From an uncultured Eubacteriales bacterium (lineage in GTDB: Bacteria; Bacillota; Clostridia; TANB77; UBA1234): DNA of 64,000 nucleotides. Below the pieces are notes generated by a model. The model saw only the letters and a program-made list of their open reading frames with translations. It was not told the origin of the DNA and did no database searches. Below are positions 1 to 10,293 of this stretch, one piece after another; the stretch's first letter is position 1, and each line of letters opens with the position of its first letter. Location of the stretch: contig CASDSU010000013.1 in assembly GCA_949283575.1 (NCBI GenBank), positions 124,001-188,000 of the forward strand, given 5' to 3'. The translations under genes were made by a program, and so were the position numbers.

Positions 1-157
1 TGTTCCACCAAGAGTTATGAGCTTAGAACAAGCTATTGAATATATTGCGGAAGACGAACTTGTTGAGATTACTCCTACAAATATAAGAATTAGAAAGAAA
101 ATCTTAGATCCAACAGCTAGAATTCGTTGGATGAGAGCAAATGGTTTACTAAAATAA
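1..157 (+). CDS. typA: TypA/BipA ribosome-associated GTPase, C-terminal end (partial)
   Basis: The window opens inside a gene. The last 51 codons (from base 2, TAA at 155-157) encode a tail containing [34 protein letters not shown] and DPTARIRW. This matches the C-terminal domain of the TypA/BipA translational GTPase family, which acts on the 50S ribosomal subunit under stress. The GTPase and elongation-factor-like domains lie outside the window, so integrity cannot be judged. The assignment rests on recognising the conserved [17 protein letters not shown] segment and the following RxRKKIL. Confidence 0.85.
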   Translation, partial: VPPRVMSLEQAIEYIAEDELVEITPTNIRIRKKILDPTARIRWMRANGLLK

Positions 158-168
158 GATTTACATAA

Positions 169-197
169 TTGACGATAACTCTCAAATATGATAATAT
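169..197 (+). promoter_or_regulatory. Putative sigma-A promoter of the JAB-type gene
   Basis: TTGACG at 169-174 is a near-consensus -35. An AT-rich -10 region (TATGATAATATA, about 187-198) follows, with TAATAT at 192-197 giving a 17-bp spacer. It lies between the typA stop and the next gene, which suggests independent transcription of that gene. Confidence 0.5.
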
Positions 198-232
198 ATA
201 CGCTGTAAATCTTACTATATGGAGGGTTAATA

Positions 233-781
233 ATGGATCGGTACGATGAAGTCTTAATGAAGTGCAAGAACTATCCGAAGGATATGTCTTTTGGAATACC
301 TGGGAAACCAGAGTTATTCCCAGTCTCACCGCACGGATTTCGTAATCTTTGTGAAGAAATTGCTTTGACCGGTTGCACAGTCGATGCAGTTCATTCTCTT
401 CAAACAATGACGGAAAGGTACAAACAAGAATATACGTTGGTGTTGTACGGCGAATCATCAGAAAGTGATACTCTTTTTATGAAGGATTATTGCCTCAGTC
501 CAGGAAGAGAAGGAGAAGCAAATTTCAATTTTCAACAAATCGAACATGTTAAACGTACTTTGAAAAGAAAACACGGAGAGGTGGTGTATGCACATACACA
601 TCCGGCTTGTGGTACGCAATACAATTGTTTTTCACTCAATGATCTCAAATATCTCATAAGACGTGCGTACATAACAAACAGAGATACGTACGGTTTGCTG
701 ATAACGAAAGACGGTTTTTCGCCGATCAAATACTCTATCCAGGAAAATGAGTTTTTCCGGATTCAAATACTATTTGCATAA
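233..781 (+). CDS. JAB/MPN (JAMM-motif) metalloprotease-like protein, orphan
   Basis: This 182-residue protein has the JAMM signature of JAB/MPN-fold zinc isopeptidases. HTHP is at about residues 121-124, followed by S-L-N-D (SxxD) about ten residues later, with acidic residues upstream that could supply the catalytic Glu. Known family members cleave isopeptide bonds, for example of ubiquitin-like proteins, or process small substrates; the substrate here is unknown and no E1-like or ubiquitin-like partner is adjacent. The start has a good GGAGGG site about 8 nt upstream. The gene has its own promoter and terminator. Codon and base usage are richer in GC than the flanking typA and queA, and it uses CGG for Arg at codons 3 and 176, which host-type genes here avoid. 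It is probably acquired. Confidence 0.6.
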   Translation: MDRYDEVLMKCKNYPKDMSFGIPGKPELFPVSPHGFRNLCEEIALTGCTVDAVHSLQTMTERYKQEYTLVLYGESSESDTLFMKDYCLSPGREGEANFNFQQIEHVKRTLKRKHGEVVYAHTHPACGTQYNCFSLNDLKYLIRRAYITNRDTYGLLITKDGFSPIKYSIQENEFFRIQILFA

Positions 782-804
782 TAATTCATGTAAACAAATT
801 TATG

Positions 805-845
805 GTCCCTTGGCAAGATGAAAGTCAAACCAAGGGACTTTCTCT
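805..845 (+). terminator. Rho-independent terminator
   Basis: GTCCCTTGG (805-813) pairs perfectly with CCAAGGGAC (830-838) and is followed by TTTCTCT. It closes the JAB-type transcription unit. Confidence 0.8.
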
Positions 846-946
846 ATGTTTTAATAGAAATTTCTTGAAGTTACCATAATTTGTGGTAAAATATAATAGT
901 TTAGATAAGCACGAATATATGAAATATAGAAATGGAGCGAAAATAT

Positions 947-3155
<2,209 letters not shown>

Positions 3156-3210
3156 AATTAGAACGGATTTTTAGAAATGGGGATGTTTCTTTTTCAAAAA
3201 TATAAGCTAT

Positions 3211-3326
3211 TTAATACAATAAAAAGTATTGTTTTTTGTCGCCGAGTTCTCATTTTCATTGCATCGTGGTTGCAATGAATAATGAGTTGTTTGAGGCTTA
3301 AAAACAATACTTTTTTGTTGTATTAA
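3211..3326. repeat. Long quasi-palindromic repeat, copy A (between convergent tgt and smr)
   Basis: Outer arms TTAATACAA (3211-3219) and TTGTATTAA (3318-3326) enclose AAAAGTATTGTTTTT / AAAACAATACTTTTTT arms and a GC-richer heart, GTCGCCGAGTTCTCAT to TGAGTTGTTTGAGGC, around TTCATTGCA / TGCAATGAA. The same heart recurs at 24424-24530 and, inverted, at 36488-36593. The U-rich flanks on both strands could terminate both converging transcripts. The right arm overlaps the smr stop codon. Confidence 0.85.
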
Positions 3327-3712
3327 TTTTGAGTTGGTCTATAAGGTGTGCTCGCAAGTGACGAATCGCCACTCCAACTAATTACGATAACTGTTATTCC
3401 TGCATTTGATTTTTCTAAATCAGAATCTTTTCTGAAGCTATTATCTAAATCTAAAACTTTTCTAGTAGTTTCATTAAATACAGACCACTCTTCACCTGGA
3501 ACAAAATCTGCAATGATTTTACCTTTCTTTAATTGGGTAAGATATGCTCTAAGGCCTGTTCTAAGACCGCCACCTTTACCGGTAGAACCATATCCATGAA
3601 TAATTTTAAAAGCCTTAACACCTTTGCGTCTGTATGTTTCTAAATTATTTTTAACTAAAATCTCAGCCTGATAAACGGTAGGCATGAATTTTTCTATATT
3701 TGCAGTCTCCAT
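3323..3712 (-). CDS. Smr (small MutS-related) domain protein
   Basis: This is a 129-residue stand-alone Smr domain. The diagnostic loop IHGYGSTGKGGGLRTGLRAYL is followed by GKIIADFVPGEEW, as in the C-terminal endonuclease-like domain of MutS2. Family members bind or nick branched DNA or act on colliding ribosomes; no MutS2 ATPase part is present here. The ATG at 3712 has AAGGAG (complement of 3721-3726) 8 nt upstream, so it is preferred over the GTG at 3721. The C-terminal tail after about residue 110 is low in conservation. The gene converges on tgt. Confidence 0.75.
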   Translation of the reverse strand: METANIEKFMPTVYQAEILVKNNLETYRRKGVKAFKIIHGYGSTGKGGGLRTGLRAYLTQLKKGKIIADFVPGEEWSVFNETTRKVLDLDNSFRKDSDLEKSNAGITVIVISWSGDSSLASTPYRPTQN

Positions 3713-3808
3713 TAAAATCACTCCTTATTCTAAGATATTTTAACATAATTCATTAGATTACTCAAAGGAAATATCTGAAGTTTGATTGTTGTATATAAGT
3801 AACCTTCC

Positions 3809-3838
3809 TTGAAGCTTCAATAATTTGTATTGTATAAT
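3809..3838 (+). promoter_or_regulatory. Sigma-A-like promoter of the ECF sigma operon
   Basis: TTGAAG (3809-3814), an 18-bp spacer and a perfect TATAAT (3833-3838). An in-frame ATG at 3825 lies inside this promoter and therefore cannot be the start of the sigma gene. Confidence 0.7.
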
Positions 3839-3863
3839 GCATCTCGAAGAATGGCGAAAAATA

Positions 3864-4448
3864 ATGAAATTAGGAGATGAGAATAACTTTATGGAGAGCA
3901 AAAGCAGAATTACAGAAGAAAATGTGGAACTATTAAAGAAGTTATATAATCAATATAAAGACATAATGTATGTGGAAGCAAGAAGAATATTAAATGATCA
4001 TTCCTTAGCAGAAGATGCTGTGCATCAAGCGTTCATGAAAATAATAGACAAGTTGGAGAGAATTAAAGATGAAGATGTAAATATTACAAGTGGATTTTTA
4101 ATAATTGTAGTTAGAAATATTGCAATTGATATGTATAATACAAGAAAGAAATCATGTACAAAATTAGAATACATAGAAAATATTTATAATGAAAGAAATG
4201 AAAATTTTCCTATGTACAAAACGCCATGTGAAGAAGTAATCCATAAAGAATCTAGAACAAAGTTACTAAAAGCAATAGAAGGACTGCCTACAAAATATAG
4301 AGATGTTTTAATACTTGAAAAGCTATATAAGTATCCACAGAAAGAAATTGCGGAATTGTTAAATATTAGTTTGGATGCTGTAAAGAAAAGAGCAGAGCGT
4401 GCTAAGAAAATGCTAATGGAAGAACTTAGAAAGGAGGAAATAGTTTAA
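3864..4448 (+). CDS. ECF-type RNA polymerase sigma factor
   Basis: This is a sigma-70 family protein of about 194 residues with only regions 2 and 4. Region 2 contains LAEDAVHQAFMKII and the region 2.4-like IAIDMYNTRKKS. Region 4 contains LPTKYRDVLILEKLYKYPQKEIAELLNIS plus the helix-turn-helix DAVKKRAERAKKML, typical of ECF factors. The start could be 3864 or 3891: AGGAGA lies 13 nt before 3891, while 3864 has only a weak site. Upstream ATGs are excluded by the promoter. The gene overlaps the next one by TAATG, so it is translationally coupled to a membrane protein that probably acts as its anti-sigma factor. Confidence 0.85.
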   Translation: MKLGDENNFMESKSRITEENVELLKKLYNQYKDIMYVEARRILNDHSLAEDAVHQAFMKIIDKLERIKDEDVNITSGFLIIVVRNIAIDMYNTRKKSCTKLEYIENIYNERNENFPMYKTPCEEVIHKESRTKLLKAIEGLPTKYRDVLILEKLYKYPQKEIAELLNISLDAVKKRAERAKKMLMEELRKEEIV

Positions 4449-5191
4449 TGAAACTGAATAATTTTGATGAAAAATTAGAAATAGCTTTACGAGAATATGT
4501 TCAAAATACTGAAATTACGGTAAATGAAAAAGTTAAATTTTCAAAGAAGCATAAGCAAAAAATGAAGAAACTCTTTGAAGATGTGAAAAATTATGATTTT
4601 GAAAAAATTGCAGCTAGTGATACTAAAGGTAATGCATATCAATTTAATGTAAGAAAATTTGCGAGAGTTGCGGTTTTTATTATACTTGCACTTCTTATAA
4701 CAATAATGGTTACTCCAAGTATGGTAGCATGGAGAAAAGAAGAACTGAGCTTATATGGAGGGGAATCAGGAGAATATTCATGGATTTTGCCGGATGATAT
4801 AACGGAAATTTTGGAGAATAACGGTGAAAGTGTAAGGGTTGAAGATTTAACTTTCTTTGGCTATTTACCAGAAAAAAGTGTAGTTAAAACTCAAGAAATT
4901 GTACGTAATTGTTATTATACAAAAATAAAAGTTGACGATAAAGAAATTATGTTCAAAGTTTTATGTAATTCTGATAGAGCGATTGATATAGAGAATACAA
5001 CTGAGGAAAAAATAACAATAAAAGAAAAAGAGATTTTTATATTAGAGAAAGATGATGTATATTCGTTTATATGGTATTGCGATGAAAAAAATTATAATCT
5101 GATGGGAAATTTAAATAAAAACGATATGATAAAAATAATAGAAAATATAAATTATGAAAAAATTGAAGAGATTTTTATAAAAAATTCATAA
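4448..5191 (+). CDS. Membrane protein with extracytoplasmic DUF4367-like domain, probable anti-sigma factor
   Basis: This 247-residue protein has a charged cytoplasmic N-terminus (about 75 residues), one transmembrane helix (VFIILALLITIMVTPSMVA) and an extracytoplasmic C-terminal domain. Features such as FGYLPEKSVVKTQ, a YYTKIKVDDKEIMF strand and a WYCDEKNYNLMGNLNKNDMI tail resemble DUF4367-type sensors paired with ECF sigma factors in Clostridia. Its ATG overlaps the sigma gene stop. I infer that it sequesters the sigma factor and senses an envelope signal; no ZAS zinc motif is visible, so the mechanism is open. Confidence 0.65.
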   Translation: MKLNNFDEKLEIALREYVQNTEITVNEKVKFSKKHKQKMKKLFEDVKNYDFEKIAASDTKGNAYQFNVRKFARVAVFIILALLITIMVTPSMVAWRKEELSLYGGESGEYSWILPDDITEILENNGESVRVEDLTFFGYLPEKSVVKTQEIVRNCYYTKIKVDDKEIMFKVLCNSDRAIDIENTTEEKITIKEKEIFILEKDDVYSFIWYCDEKNYNLMGNLNKNDMIKIIENINYEKIEEIFIKNS

Positions 5192-5262
5192 AATTTTGTC
5201 ACTTTTTCTAGTTATTAACGGTTATATATGTGTAATTCAAACCAAAACAAGGAGGAACTTTT

Positions 5263-5730
5263 ATGAAAAATGTTTTTACAAGCAAGTTTTTAGTAAGTTT
5301 TTTTAGTTTGGTAATGGTAATTACACTGTTAATGTTTCAAACGGTGGTTTTTGCTAATGATACTATTGAAGTACAAAATAGTATTCAACCAAGATGGTCA
5401 TATTTATATGCCTGTGATAGTTCATTGCAACTTGCTGAAAATATATCATCGGGCATTATGATATATGGAAGCACAGAAGTCTATAGTGGTCATGCCGGAG
5501 TTCAAGCTCAGCTCCAGAAATGGAATGGGGTAAAATGGCTAAATGTTTCAGACTGTTATTGGGAAGAATATAGCACAGATGGATATGCTTATGTTTTTGA
5601 AGATGATGTTGAAGTATCGGCTGGTGTATATCGATTATCTTTAATATATACAGCTTATTCTTCTAGTGGTTTCCCACTTGAATCTTTTGAAGCATATTCA
5701 AGAGAGCTAACTGTTAGATCTTCAAATTAA
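5263..5730 (+). CDS. Small secreted protein, possible ECF regulon target
   Basis: This is a 155-residue protein with a Sec signal peptide (hydrophobic stretch ending VVFAN at about residue 31) and a compact domain rich in aromatic residues and strands (QPRWSYLYACDSSLQL, then LQKWNGVKWLNVSDCYW). No enzyme motif is seen. A strong AAGGAGGA site precedes the ATG. It lies about 70 nt downstream of the ECF sigma/anti-sigma pair on the same strand. I infer it may be an output of that pair, but no clear ECF promoter was found in front of it. Exact family unknown. Confidence 0.6.
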   Translation: MKNVFTSKFLVSFFSLVMVITLLMFQTVVFANDTIEVQNSIQPRWSYLYACDSSLQLAENISSGIMIYGSTEVYSGHAGVQAQLQKWNGVKWLNVSDCYWEEYSTDGYAYVFEDDVEVSAGVYRLSLIYTAYSSSGFPLESFEAYSRELTVRSSN

Positions 5731-6010
5731 ATTGGAAAAGTGAATTATAAGATTAAGAGGCTTTTATTGTGACAACCCTTACGTCTTATAAAAAATTTTT
5801 GTATTTTATAATTTATGTATTTTAAATGGGGATCCCGCCCGCACGTTTACGTATCGCTGTACATAGGATATATAATTTCTATGATGCGTAAAATTCATTT
5901 AGAATAACGATGTTTAATTTATGTCTTCTAAAAAATTAGTAAAAGCAATTAAAGAAATCATTAACGAAAATACTAGTATTTTTATACGCGATATACTAGT
6001 ATTTTTTTTA
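5731..6010. other. Intergenic region, no gene
   Basis: This stretch of about 280 bp contains no convincing coding sequence. It holds a GC-rich island (GGGATCCCGCCCGCACG, about 5828-5844) of unknown role. At its end, two ATACTAGTAT motifs at about 5970-5979 and 5993-6002 form a hairpin followed by a T8 run. That hairpin probably serves as a terminator just in front of the dinB promoter. Confidence 0.5.
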
Positions 6011-6039
6011 TTGACATTCAAGAACAAATGTTCTATAAT
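6011..6039 (+). promoter_or_regulatory. dinB promoter with LexA (SOS) box in the spacer
   Basis: A perfect TTGACA (6011-6016), 17-bp spacer and TATAAT (6034-6039). The spacer ends with GAACAAATGTTC (6022-6033), a perfect palindrome matching the Gram-positive LexA/DinR box core GAAC-N4-GTTC. LexA bound there would block RNA polymerase directly, as expected for an SOS-induced gene. Confidence 0.9.
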
Positions 6040-6050
6040 TTGTTTCGGTG

Positions 6051-7256
6051 ATGGATGTGGAACGTCAAATTTTACATGTTGATGTTAATAACGCTTTTCT
6101 CAGTTGGACTGCACTTGAAAGGCTTAAAGTTGGTGATAGTGTTGATCTTAGAAAAATACCTTCAGCGATATGTGGTGACGAAAATAAAAGGTCTGGAATA
6201 ATTCTTGCGAAGAGTCCTTTAGCAAAAGCGATGGGTGTTGTGACAGGTGAGACTGTTTATCAGGCTACAAAAAAGTGTCCTAATTTAAAATTATACTCTA
6301 CAGATTTTAAAGCATATCAGAAATATTCAGATGAGTTGTATAATCTTTTGAGAGAATATACAGATATTATAGAAAGATTTAGTATTGATGAATGCTTTTT
6401 AGATATGACAAATTTCTTGATGGGTGATACATTACTTGCGAAAGCTCATGAAATAAACAGAAGGGTAAAGAATGAACTTGGTTTTACAGTGAATATAGGT
6501 CTTTCAACAAATAAACTTCTTGCAAAAATGGCTTCGGATTTTTCTAAACCAGATAAAATTCATACGTTATATCCGAATGAAATAAAAAATAAAATGTGGT
6601 CGCTTGATGTTTCAGAACTTTTTATGATTGGGAAAAAAAGTGTTCCGAAGTTGAATAAAATGGGAATATTTAAGATCGGTGATTTAGCTTGTTTTGATAA
6701 AAATATTTTGGTAAAACGAATGGGGAAGTTTGGTAAGCTTGCTTGGGAATATGCTAATGGAATTGATAACTCAGAAGTTGTGGCTATACGAGAAAGAGCC
6801 AAAAGCATAGGTAATTCGATAACACTTCCAATTGATATTTCTAATGCTGAGAAGTTAGAAAGTGTATTACTTGCGCTAGTTGAACAAGTAACATTTAGAC
6901 TTAGAAAAGAAAGATTATTTGCAAGTACGATTAGTGTTCAGCTAAGAACAAAAGATTTTAAAGATTTTTCACATCAATCAAAACTTGATTTTTCAACATC
7001 TAATACAAAAGAAATTTATGAAAAAGCGAAGATGGTTTTTCAAGAAATGTATAAAGAAAATATACCTATTAGATTAATTGGATTTAGAGTAGATAAACTA
7101 GTTGATACAGAGGAACAAATATCTTTTTTTGACTCTAATAAGGTAGAAAATAATAAATTAGATAAAGCACTAGATTCTATAAAATCTAAATATGGATATA
7201 TGTCGATTACAAGAGCTGGAGAATTGAATATAAATGAATATTTGAAAAGAAAGTGA
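6051..7256 (+). CDS. dinB: Y-family DNA polymerase IV-like (DinB), SOS-inducible
   Basis: This is a translesion polymerase of 401 residues. The start of the palm (ILHVDVNNAFLSW) and the catalytic pair in FSIDECFLDMTNFL are present, followed by thumb helix-hairpin-helix features (MIGKKSVPKLNKMGIFKIGDL) and a little-finger domain. It begins immediately after a LexA-controlled promoter. The start is taken at ATG 6051; a GTG at 6048 is possible. No Shine-Dalgarno is present, and the predicted transcription start (about 6046) leaves only a few leader bases, so the mRNA looks nearly leaderless. TGA is the stop, showing that TGA is a normal stop here. Confidence 0.92.
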   Translation: MDVERQILHVDVNNAFLSWTALERLKVGDSVDLRKIPSAICGDENKRSGIILAKSPLAKAMGVVTGETVYQATKKCPNLKLYSTDFKAYQKYSDELYNLLREYTDIIERFSIDECFLDMTNFLMGDTLLAKAHEINRRVKNELGFTVNIGLSTNKLLAKMASDFSKPDKIHTLYPNEIKNKMWSLDVSELFMIGKKSVPKLNKMGIFKIGDLACFDKNILVKRMGKFGKLAWEYANGIDNSEVVAIRERAKSIGNSITLPIDISNAEKLESVLLALVEQVTFRLRKERLFASTISVQLRTKDFKDFSHQSKLDFSTSNTKEIYEKAKMVFQEMYKENIPIRLIGFRVDKLVDTEEQISFFDSNKVENNKLDKALDSIKSKYGYMSITRAGELNINEYLKRK

Positions 7257-7290
7257 AACAATAAATAAAAGATATTCTGAAATAATTTTG

Positions 7291-7320
7291 TTGATATAAC
7301 ATAATATCTAGAGATATAAT
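7291..7320 (+). promoter_or_regulatory. Promoter of the purine permease gene
   Basis: TTGATA (7291-7296), 18-bp spacer, perfect TATAAT (7315-7320). The leader to the ATG at 7364 is only about 37 nt, so there is no room for a purine riboswitch. Confidence 0.65.
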
Positions 7321-7363
7321 GTTGTGAGGAACACACGCTTAATAAAAATTCAAGGAGGGCTCA

Positions 7364-8728
7364 ATGTTAGAAAAAATATTTAAATTGAAAGAAAAAAACA
7401 CAACAGTTTCAACAGAAATATTTGCAGGGTTAACGACGTTTATGGCGATGTCATATATAATATTTATAAATCCGTCTGTGCTTTCTCAAACAGGTATGGA
7501 TTATAATGCTGTATATGTTGCTACGATACTTGCATCTGCAATTGGTACTTTGATAATGGGGTTAGTTGCGAACGTACCTTACGTTCAAAGTGCAGGAATA
7601 GGACTTAATGCTTTATTTACATATACTTTATGTGGAACATTTGGTTTCACATGGCAACAAGCATTAGCAATGGTTTTTATATGTGGAATAATTAATGTTT
7701 TAATAACAGTAACAAGTATTAGAAAAAAAGTCATTAAAGCAATGCCTGAATTTATGCAAAATGCGATTACAGTGGGAATTGGTTTATTTATTACATACAT
7801 TGGCTTAAAATCGTCAGGAATTATAAACTTTTCAGTTTCTGCATTAGCTGCTGACGGAATTGCTAACGCGGGTGATGTTGTTCCTCAATTAGCAGTTTTT
7901 AATTCACCAGAAATTATTCTTGCTTTAATAGGTTTAGCTATAACAGGAATTTTGGTTTCGAAGAAAGTAAAAAATTCATACTTAATTAATATAGTTCTTA
8001 CGGCGATAATTGGAATTCCTCTTGGGGTTACTAATATGTCTGATTTTAGTTCAAGTACTTTAATACCATCAATAGCCCCAACATTTATGAAGTTAGATTT
8101 TACAGGGTTATTTACAGCAAAAGCAGGGCTAATTGTTGTAATAATGTCTATATTTACGCTTACGATTTCGGATTTATTTGATACTATAGGTACTTTTATT
8201 GGAACCGGCAAAAAAGCTGGAATATTTAAAGTTGATGAAAATGGTAATATATCGAAGAATTTAGAAAGGGCTATGGTTTGTGATTCTCTTGCTACTACTA
8301 CAGGAGCACTTTTAGGAACAAGTAATGTAGTTACATATGTAGAAAGTAGTGTTGGTATTGAAGCAGGAGGCAGAACAGGTTTGACAGCTGTTTCAGCAGC
8401 AGTTTGCTTTTTATTATCGTTATTTTTAGCACCTATAGTTGCCTGTGTACCTACAGTAGCAACAGCGCCTGTACTTATGTTTATTGGTATTTCAATGATG
8501 GAAAATGTGTTGAAAATTGATTGGAAAGACATATTAGTAGCTATACCAGCATTTTTCATAATTATAATGATGCCATTGTCATATTCAATAACAACAGGAA
8601 TTCAATTTGGCTTTGTTTTCTATATTTTGGTAAATTTAGTGAATGGAAAAGGAAAGCAAGTTTCTCCTATGATATATATATTCACACTTCTTTTCCTTAT
8701 AGATTTTGTGTATAGGGCTATTTGTTAA
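7364..8728 (+). CDS. NCS2-family purine permease (AzgA/PbuG-like)
   Basis: This is a 454-residue polytopic membrane protein of the AzgA-like branch of nucleobase:cation symporters (hypoxanthine/guanine/adenine uptake). Landmarks are TTFMAMSYIIFINPSVLS near the N-terminus, SAGIGLNALFTYT, SDLFDTIGTFIGTG and the TSNVVTYVESSVGIEAGGRTGL region. All are conserved in this branch and the length is normal. AAGGAGG precedes the ATG. It is monocistronic with its own promoter. The exact substrate cannot be read from sequence. Confidence 0.85.
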   Translation: MLEKIFKLKEKNTTVSTEIFAGLTTFMAMSYIIFINPSVLSQTGMDYNAVYVATILASAIGTLIMGLVANVPYVQSAGIGLNALFTYTLCGTFGFTWQQALAMVFICGIINVLITVTSIRKKVIKAMPEFMQNAITVGIGLFITYIGLKSSGIINFSVSALAADGIANAGDVVPQLAVFNSPEIILALIGLAITGILVSKKVKNSYLINIVLTAIIGIPLGVTNMSDFSSSTLIPSIAPTFMKLDFTGLFTAKAGLIVVIMSIFTLTISDLFDTIGTFIGTGKKAGIFKVDENGNISKNLERAMVCDSLATTTGALLGTSNVVTYVESSVGIEAGGRTGLTAVSAAVCFLLSLFLAPIVACVPTVATAPVLMFIGISMMENVLKIDWKDILVAIPAFFIIIMMPLSYSITTGIQFGFVFYILVNLVNGKGKQVSPMIYIFTLLFLIDFVYRAIC

Positions 8729-8772
8729 AAATTTACATATTTAAGATATTAGTAGTAATAGTTGGAGTATAC

Positions 8773-8801
8773 TTGAAAAAATGATAATTATAGTGTATAA
8801 C
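8773..8801 (+). promoter_or_regulatory. Promoter of hisS
   Basis: TTGAAA (8773-8778), 17-bp spacer, TATAAC (8796-8801). The short leader to 8837 has no T-box features. Confidence 0.6.
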
Positions 8802-8836
8802 TATTAAGTAAACTTGCTGATCAGGAGGGAATTTTT

Positions 8837-10141
8837 ATGGCAAAAGAATTATTATCAGTTCAACCATATAAAGGAACGAGAGATTTTTATCCAGAAGATA
8901 TGGATTTGAGGAACTGGTTTTTTGGAGTAATAAAAGATACATTAAGAAAATTTAATTATAGAGAATATGATGGACCAACACTTGAATCATATGATTTATA
9001 TGCTGCTAAAAGTGGTGAGGAAATTGTAAACGAGCAAACTTATCATTTTCAAGATAACGGAGGGAGAATGCTTGCGGTTAGACCAGAGATGACACCTACG
9101 GTTGCAAGAATGGTTGCAGCGAGACTTGGTTCTTTAAATATGCCACTTAGATGGTTTAGCATTCCTAATTTATATAGATATGAGAAACCACAAAGGGGAA
9201 GACTTAGAGAGCACTGGCAAGTAAATGTAGATATGTTTGGTTCTGATTCAATAGAAACAGATTTTGAATTACTTCTAGTCGCTTCATCTTTATTAAAAGC
9301 ATTTAATGCTGATGAAACAATGTATTGTATTAAAATTAATAATAGAAGATTTTACAATGATTTATTTGAACAATATATGGGATTTGATAAAGAGAAATCT
9401 CGTAAAGTTTCAAAAGCTATTGATAAAAAAGGTAAAATGTCTCAAGAATCTTTTTGTGAGTACTTGGTTGATATAGGTTTGAATGCAGAAGAAGTTGATA
9501 AATTAAATTCGTTCTTTGAAAAATCTTTTGAAGAAATGATGGAGTTATGTCCAGAGTCTCAAGGTACTATAGAGTTAAAGAGTTTATTTAAATTAATTGA
9601 AGAAGCTGGAATGAGTAATATATGTGAATTTGATTTTTCAATAATTAGAGGCTTTGACTACTATACAGGAACAGTTTTTGAAGTTTATGATAAAGATATA
9701 AATAATAATCGTGCAATGTTTGGTGGAGGAAGATACGACAATCTAATCAATCTATTTGTAGATAAAGCTAATGTTTCTGGAATAGGCTTTGGTTTTGGTG
9801 ATGTTACTTTAGAAAATTTTTTAGTATCACATAACTTAGTGCCAGAATTAAAATCAAGTATGCCAAAAGTATTAGTTACAAGATTCCCAGAAGTACCATA
9901 CATTGAATATCTTAAGGTTGCAGAGTTATTGAGACAAAATGGAATTGCTGCTACTGTATATACTGATGAAAAGAAATTATCTAAACAGATGAAGTATGCT
10001 GCCGACGAAAAGTATGATTTCGCAATAATTCTTGGCGGTGACGAATTAGAATCTGGAACAGTAGTTGTTAAAGATTTGTCTAAAGGAGAGAATGAAACGG
10101 TTACTAGAGACGAGTTAATAAATAAAATAAAAATGAAATAA
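8837..10141 (+). CDS. hisS: Histidyl-tRNA synthetase
   Basis: This is a class II aminoacyl-tRNA synthetase of 434 residues that charges tRNA-His. It shows the N-terminal YKGTRDFYPEDM, motif 2 (RYEKPQRGRLREHWQ followed by VDMFG), the His-specific GFDYYTGTVFEVY and GGGRYDNL, motif 3 (SGIGFGFGDVTLE), and an anticodon-binding domain near the end (AELLRQNGIAATVY, FAIILGGDELESG). These features favour a true HisRS over the HisZ paralogue. The gene stands alone, with a strong AGGAGGG site and a perfect terminator immediately after it. Confidence 0.93.
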   Translation: MAKELLSVQPYKGTRDFYPEDMDLRNWFFGVIKDTLRKFNYREYDGPTLESYDLYAAKSGEEIVNEQTYHFQDNGGRMLAVRPEMTPTVARMVAARLGSLNMPLRWFSIPNLYRYEKPQRGRLREHWQVNVDMFGSDSIETDFELLLVASSLLKAFNADETMYCIKINNRRFYNDLFEQYMGFDKEKSRKVSKAIDKKGKMSQESFCEYLVDIGLNAEEVDKLNSFFEKSFEEMMELCPESQGTIELKSLFKLIEEAGMSNICEFDFSIIRGFDYYTGTVFEVYDKDINNNRAMFGGGRYDNLINLFVDKANVSGIGFGFGDVTLENFLVSHNLVPELKSSMPKVLVTRFPEVPYIEYLKVAELLRQNGIAATVYTDEKKLSKQMKYAADEKYDFAIILGGDELESGTVVVKDLSKGENETVTRDELINKIKMK

Positions 10142-10146
10142 AGGTA

Positions 10147-10190
10147 AAATATAACCTCTTAGTATATTTAACTAAGAGGTTATATTTTTG
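10147..10190 (+). terminator. hisS terminator
   Basis: A 17-bp perfect stem: AAATATAACCTCTTAGT (10147-10163) and ACTAAGAGGTTATATTT (10171-10187), ending in a T-tract. Confidence 0.9.
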
Positions 10191-10196
10191 AGTTAA

Positions 10197-10225
10197 TTGA
10201 CAAGATTTTTAGTGATAGATATAAT
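10197..10225 (+). promoter_or_regulatory. Consensus promoter of the YhhN-like gene
   Basis: Perfect TTGACA (10197-10202), 17-bp spacer, perfect TATAAT (10220-10225). It starts right after the hisS terminator. Confidence 0.8.
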
Positions 10226-10293
10226 TGCTATGTAAAAAGGGCTTTATATGGGGAAAAACATTTTGTTTTTGATTGGAAAAGGAGGTTTGTTTC

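Noticed and set aside
7257-7363. Purine riboswitch in front of the NCS2 permease
   Set aside because: The leader after the promoter is only about 37 nt and lacks the conserved aptamer bases.
8729-8836. T-box leader of hisS
   Set aside because: No T-box sequence, specifier loop or terminator fold is visible in the short leader.
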